Position numbers and translations under genes: made by a program. Of a DNA stretch of 64,000 nucleotides, positions 62,701-64,000 are shown in pieces (the first letter of the stretch is position 1; each line of letters begins with the position of its first letter). This DNA is from an uncultured beta proteobacterium. GTDB taxonomy: Bacteria; Pseudomonadota; Gammaproteobacteria; Burkholderiales; Burkholderiaceae. The stretch spans positions 43,026 to 107,025 of the forward strand of contig CAIUOP010000055.1 in assembly GCA_903900805.1 (NCBI GenBank). Direction: 5' to 3'. Under the pieces are notes generated by a model that saw only the letters and a program-made list of their open reading frames with translations, was not told the origin of the DNA and did not search any database.

Positions 62701-63400
62701 TTTGAACGAACAATTTGAGAGGTTCATTGAGCTAAAAGACATTACCGTTAAAAGTAATGGCAGAATAATTCTGAGTATTCCGCACGCTATCATTCCAGCT
62801 GACCGCATTACCGCTTGTATTGGCCCTAACGGTGCAGGCAAAACTACCTTGCTAAAGTTATTGGATGGACTCATCAAGCCAGATACTGGAACATTGAGTT
62901 ACTCATTTGCCAATAAAACTGCATTGGTTTTACATCACACCCCAATGATTAAGGCCTCCACCACAACCAATATCAGCATGGTTAGAGATGCAGACTCTAA
63001 AATTAATACAGCAGAAATACAGCAAGTGATCGAGCGAGTGGGCTTGGAGAAGCTTGCATCTGCACCTGCTCATAAGCTATCTGCCGGTGAGAGGCAGAAG
63101 CTGTGCCTTGCTCGAGCAATTTTGCAAAAGCCAAACTTAGTCTTACTAGATGAGCCAACTGCAAATCTAGATCCCAATACTACTGAGCAAGTTGAAGAGA
63201 TCATTCGTCAGTTTGATGCGCAAGATACCGATGTCATTTTTTCGTCACACCAACTTGCTCAAGTGCAAAGGCTTGCAAAGTACATCATCTTTATTGATCA
63301 TGGTGAGATAAAAGAAAAGGGACCCGTAGGCCCCTTCTTTTCGAATCCTCAAACACAGGCTGCTAAACGCTACTTACATCAAGAATTGTTAGCTGACTAA
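62693..63400 (+). CDS. tupC: Tungstate ABC transporter ATPase
   Basis: 235 residues from ATG 62693 (GGAG upstream); the longer frame lies within tupB. Walker A 'GPNGAGKT', signature 'LSAGERQ', Walker B 'LVLLDEPT', H-loop 'SSHQ'. No Mop-type regulatory domain at the end, unlike ModC, which supports TupC. Followed within 11 bp by the convergent formate-dehydrogenase-linked small-protein gene. Confidence 0.88.
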   Translation: MDNLNEQFERFIELKDITVKSNGRIILSIPHAIIPADRITACIGPNGAGKTTLLKLLDGLIKPDTGTLSYSFANKTALVLHHTPMIKASTTTNISMVRDADSKINTAEIQQVIERVGLEKLASAPAHKLSAGERQKLCLARAILQKPNLVLLDEPTANLDPNTTEQVEEIIRQFDAQDTDVIFSSHQLAQVQRLAKYIIFIDHGEIKEKGPVGPFFSNPQTQAAKRYLHQELLAD

Positions 63401-63411
63401 GCGCTGATTAC

Positions 63412-63681
63412 TTACTTTGCAGCTGGTGCTGCTGCTACTGGCGCAACAAAAGGTGGTGGAGCTGTGCAAGCAGCAGGTGCTGGTGTACCTGGAACTCTAT
63501 ATTGATCAGCCACTTTGTTGATTGACTGGCAAAGTTGATATGCGCCAGCCCGACCCGCATAAGCAGTCTTTGCATCAGCCAACGTCTTGGCTTCTTTCGC
63601 CTCCGGAGTTAATGGAGGCAAAGTTGCAAATACTGAAGCAGAAGTAAACGCGCAGAATATAAAAGCAATGATCTTTTTCAT
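63412..63681 (-). CDS. Small exported protein downstream of formate dehydrogenase gamma
   Basis: 89 residues from ATG 63681 (AAGGA upstream). Signal peptide to about 19 (VFA), mature part with two cysteines (about 54 and 71) and a Pro/Ala-rich end. Downstream of the formate dehydrogenase cytochrome gene on the same strand (10 bp gap). The function is unknown; a role with that enzyme is guessed from position. Confidence 0.6.
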   Translation of the reverse strand: MKKIIAFIFCAFTSASVFATLPPLTPEAKEAKTLADAKTAYAGRAGAYQLCQSINKVADQYRVPGTPAPAACTAPPPFVAPVAAAPAAK

Positions 63682-63691
63682 GGCTTTGTCC

Positions 63692-64000
63692 TTATTTATT
63701 AACTTTGTTGTACCAGAGCTCATGGTGCTCTTTTGCCCAGGTTGCATCAACGTAGCCAGACATCATGCCATCAGCAGAGCCTTGCATACCAATTGAACCG
63801 ATGTAAATATGACCCATAGCCATAGTCATCATTAGAACTGATGCACCACCGTGAATAATATTAGCAATCTGCATAGTTCCGCGGATGTACTCAACCTGCA
63901 TAAACGGCACGATCATGTCCAGCACAAGACCAGAGCCCGAAATCACCAAGCCCAAGAAGGTCATACCGAACCAGAACCAGATCTTCTCACCGAAGTTGAA
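63692..64000 (-). CDS. Formate dehydrogenase gamma subunit (cytochrome b556), 3' end
   Basis: C-terminal about 102 residues; the gene begins beyond the window. 'FNFGEKIWFWFGMTFLGL' and 'LIVSGSGLVLD'-type helix, then 'ANIIHGGASVLMMTMAMGHIYIG', where the histidines are haem ligands as in FdnI/FdoI. It passes electrons from formate via Fe-S beta subunit to quinone. The catalytic alpha subunit needs Mo or W (and sometimes Sec), which matches tupBC and selD in this window. Confidence 0.85.
   Translation of the reverse strand, partial: FNFGEKIWFWFGMTFLGLVISGSGLVLDMIVPFMQVEYIRGTMQIANIIHGGASVLMMTMAMGHIYIGSIGMQGSADGMMSGYVDATWAKEHHELWYNKVNK

Noticed and set aside
1..64000. tRNA, rRNA, CRISPR, IS elements or prophage genes
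   Set aside because: Scanned both strands; no cloverleaf, rRNA, regular spacers, transposase or phage gene recognised.

Overview
The window looks like a piece of a low-GC betaproteobacterial chromosome (Burkholderiales). The best guess is a small-genome freshwater lineage such as Polynucleobacter. This is inferred from gene content: several Bug/TctC-type solute-binding proteins, AddAB rather than RecBCD, Tcu proteins, CaiB-type CoA-transferases, TIGR02450, COG3014/YcfL/LpoB, and AT-leaning codon use. GC was judged by eye, not counted. I see no rRNA, tRNA, CRISPR array, insertion sequence or prophage. The region is densely packed chromosomal DNA with no intergenic gap above about 280 bp.

Layout. 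1-10.5 kb: end of a Bug receptor, a TPR membrane protein, the addB-addA recombination helicase-nuclease pair, trxA, rho with a long C-rich leader, and rpmE2. 10.5-17.5 kb: a GT39-like membrane glycosyltransferase, a MATE exporter, and a four-gene lipoprotein operon (COG3014 - ycfL - lpoB-like - CsgG/LpoB-like). 17.6-23.1 kb (minus strand): Bug receptor, an unusual dsbB with a 52-residue partner gene, a FAH-family hydrolase, SemiSWEET, a c5-type cytochrome, and feoAB behind a Fur box. 23.2-33.6 kb: modA, an HTH plus periplasmic-binding-fold regulator divergent from tupA, a duplicated-domain secreted protein, GNAT, thioesterase, RhlE-type helicase, selD, cupin, DUF1330, a small basic protein, a broken Bug gene and a four-module rhodanese. 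33.6-42 kb: phasin-like protein, TerC, BaiN/YhiN-type flavoprotein, a channel-like protein, a LOG protein, a PBP-fold receptor, nnrD, DMT transporter and a nitrobindin-like protein. 42-47 kb: a DMT - tcuA - tcuB - aminotransferase unit. 47-52.3 kb: FMN 2-hydroxyacid oxidase, a DUF4239 protein apparently starting at ATT, a Fur-box-linked cytochrome b561, rubredoxin and its reductase, and a PuuD-like protein. 52.4-59.5 kb: acyl-CoA/carboxylic acid catabolism (HMG-CoA-lyase-like, Bug, 3-hydroxybutyrate dehydrogenase, two CaiB-type CoA-transferases, acyl-CoA dehydrogenase). 59.5-64 kb: cls - EEP - BFD-like unit, tupBC, and the end of a formate dehydrogenase cytochrome b gene.

How it fits together. 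The most coherent theme is molybdate/tungstate and selenium supply near formate dehydrogenase. TupA (25 kb) is separated from its permease and ATPase TupBC (62-63 kb). ModA stands without modBC. The regulator between modA and tupA carries its own binding-protein fold. selD lies nearby, and tupBC converges on a formate dehydrogenase locus that runs off the window. A second theme is uptake and CoA-dependent breakdown of small carboxylic acids (Bug receptors, TcuAB, CoA-transferases, HMG-CoA-lyase-like enzyme). A third is iron-controlled functions (two Fur boxes). No gene set here is plainly a new defence or mobile system. The least conventional items are the DsbB variant with its small partner, the lipoprotein operon, the single-cysteine poly-rhodanese, the channel with an altered filter and the ATT start.
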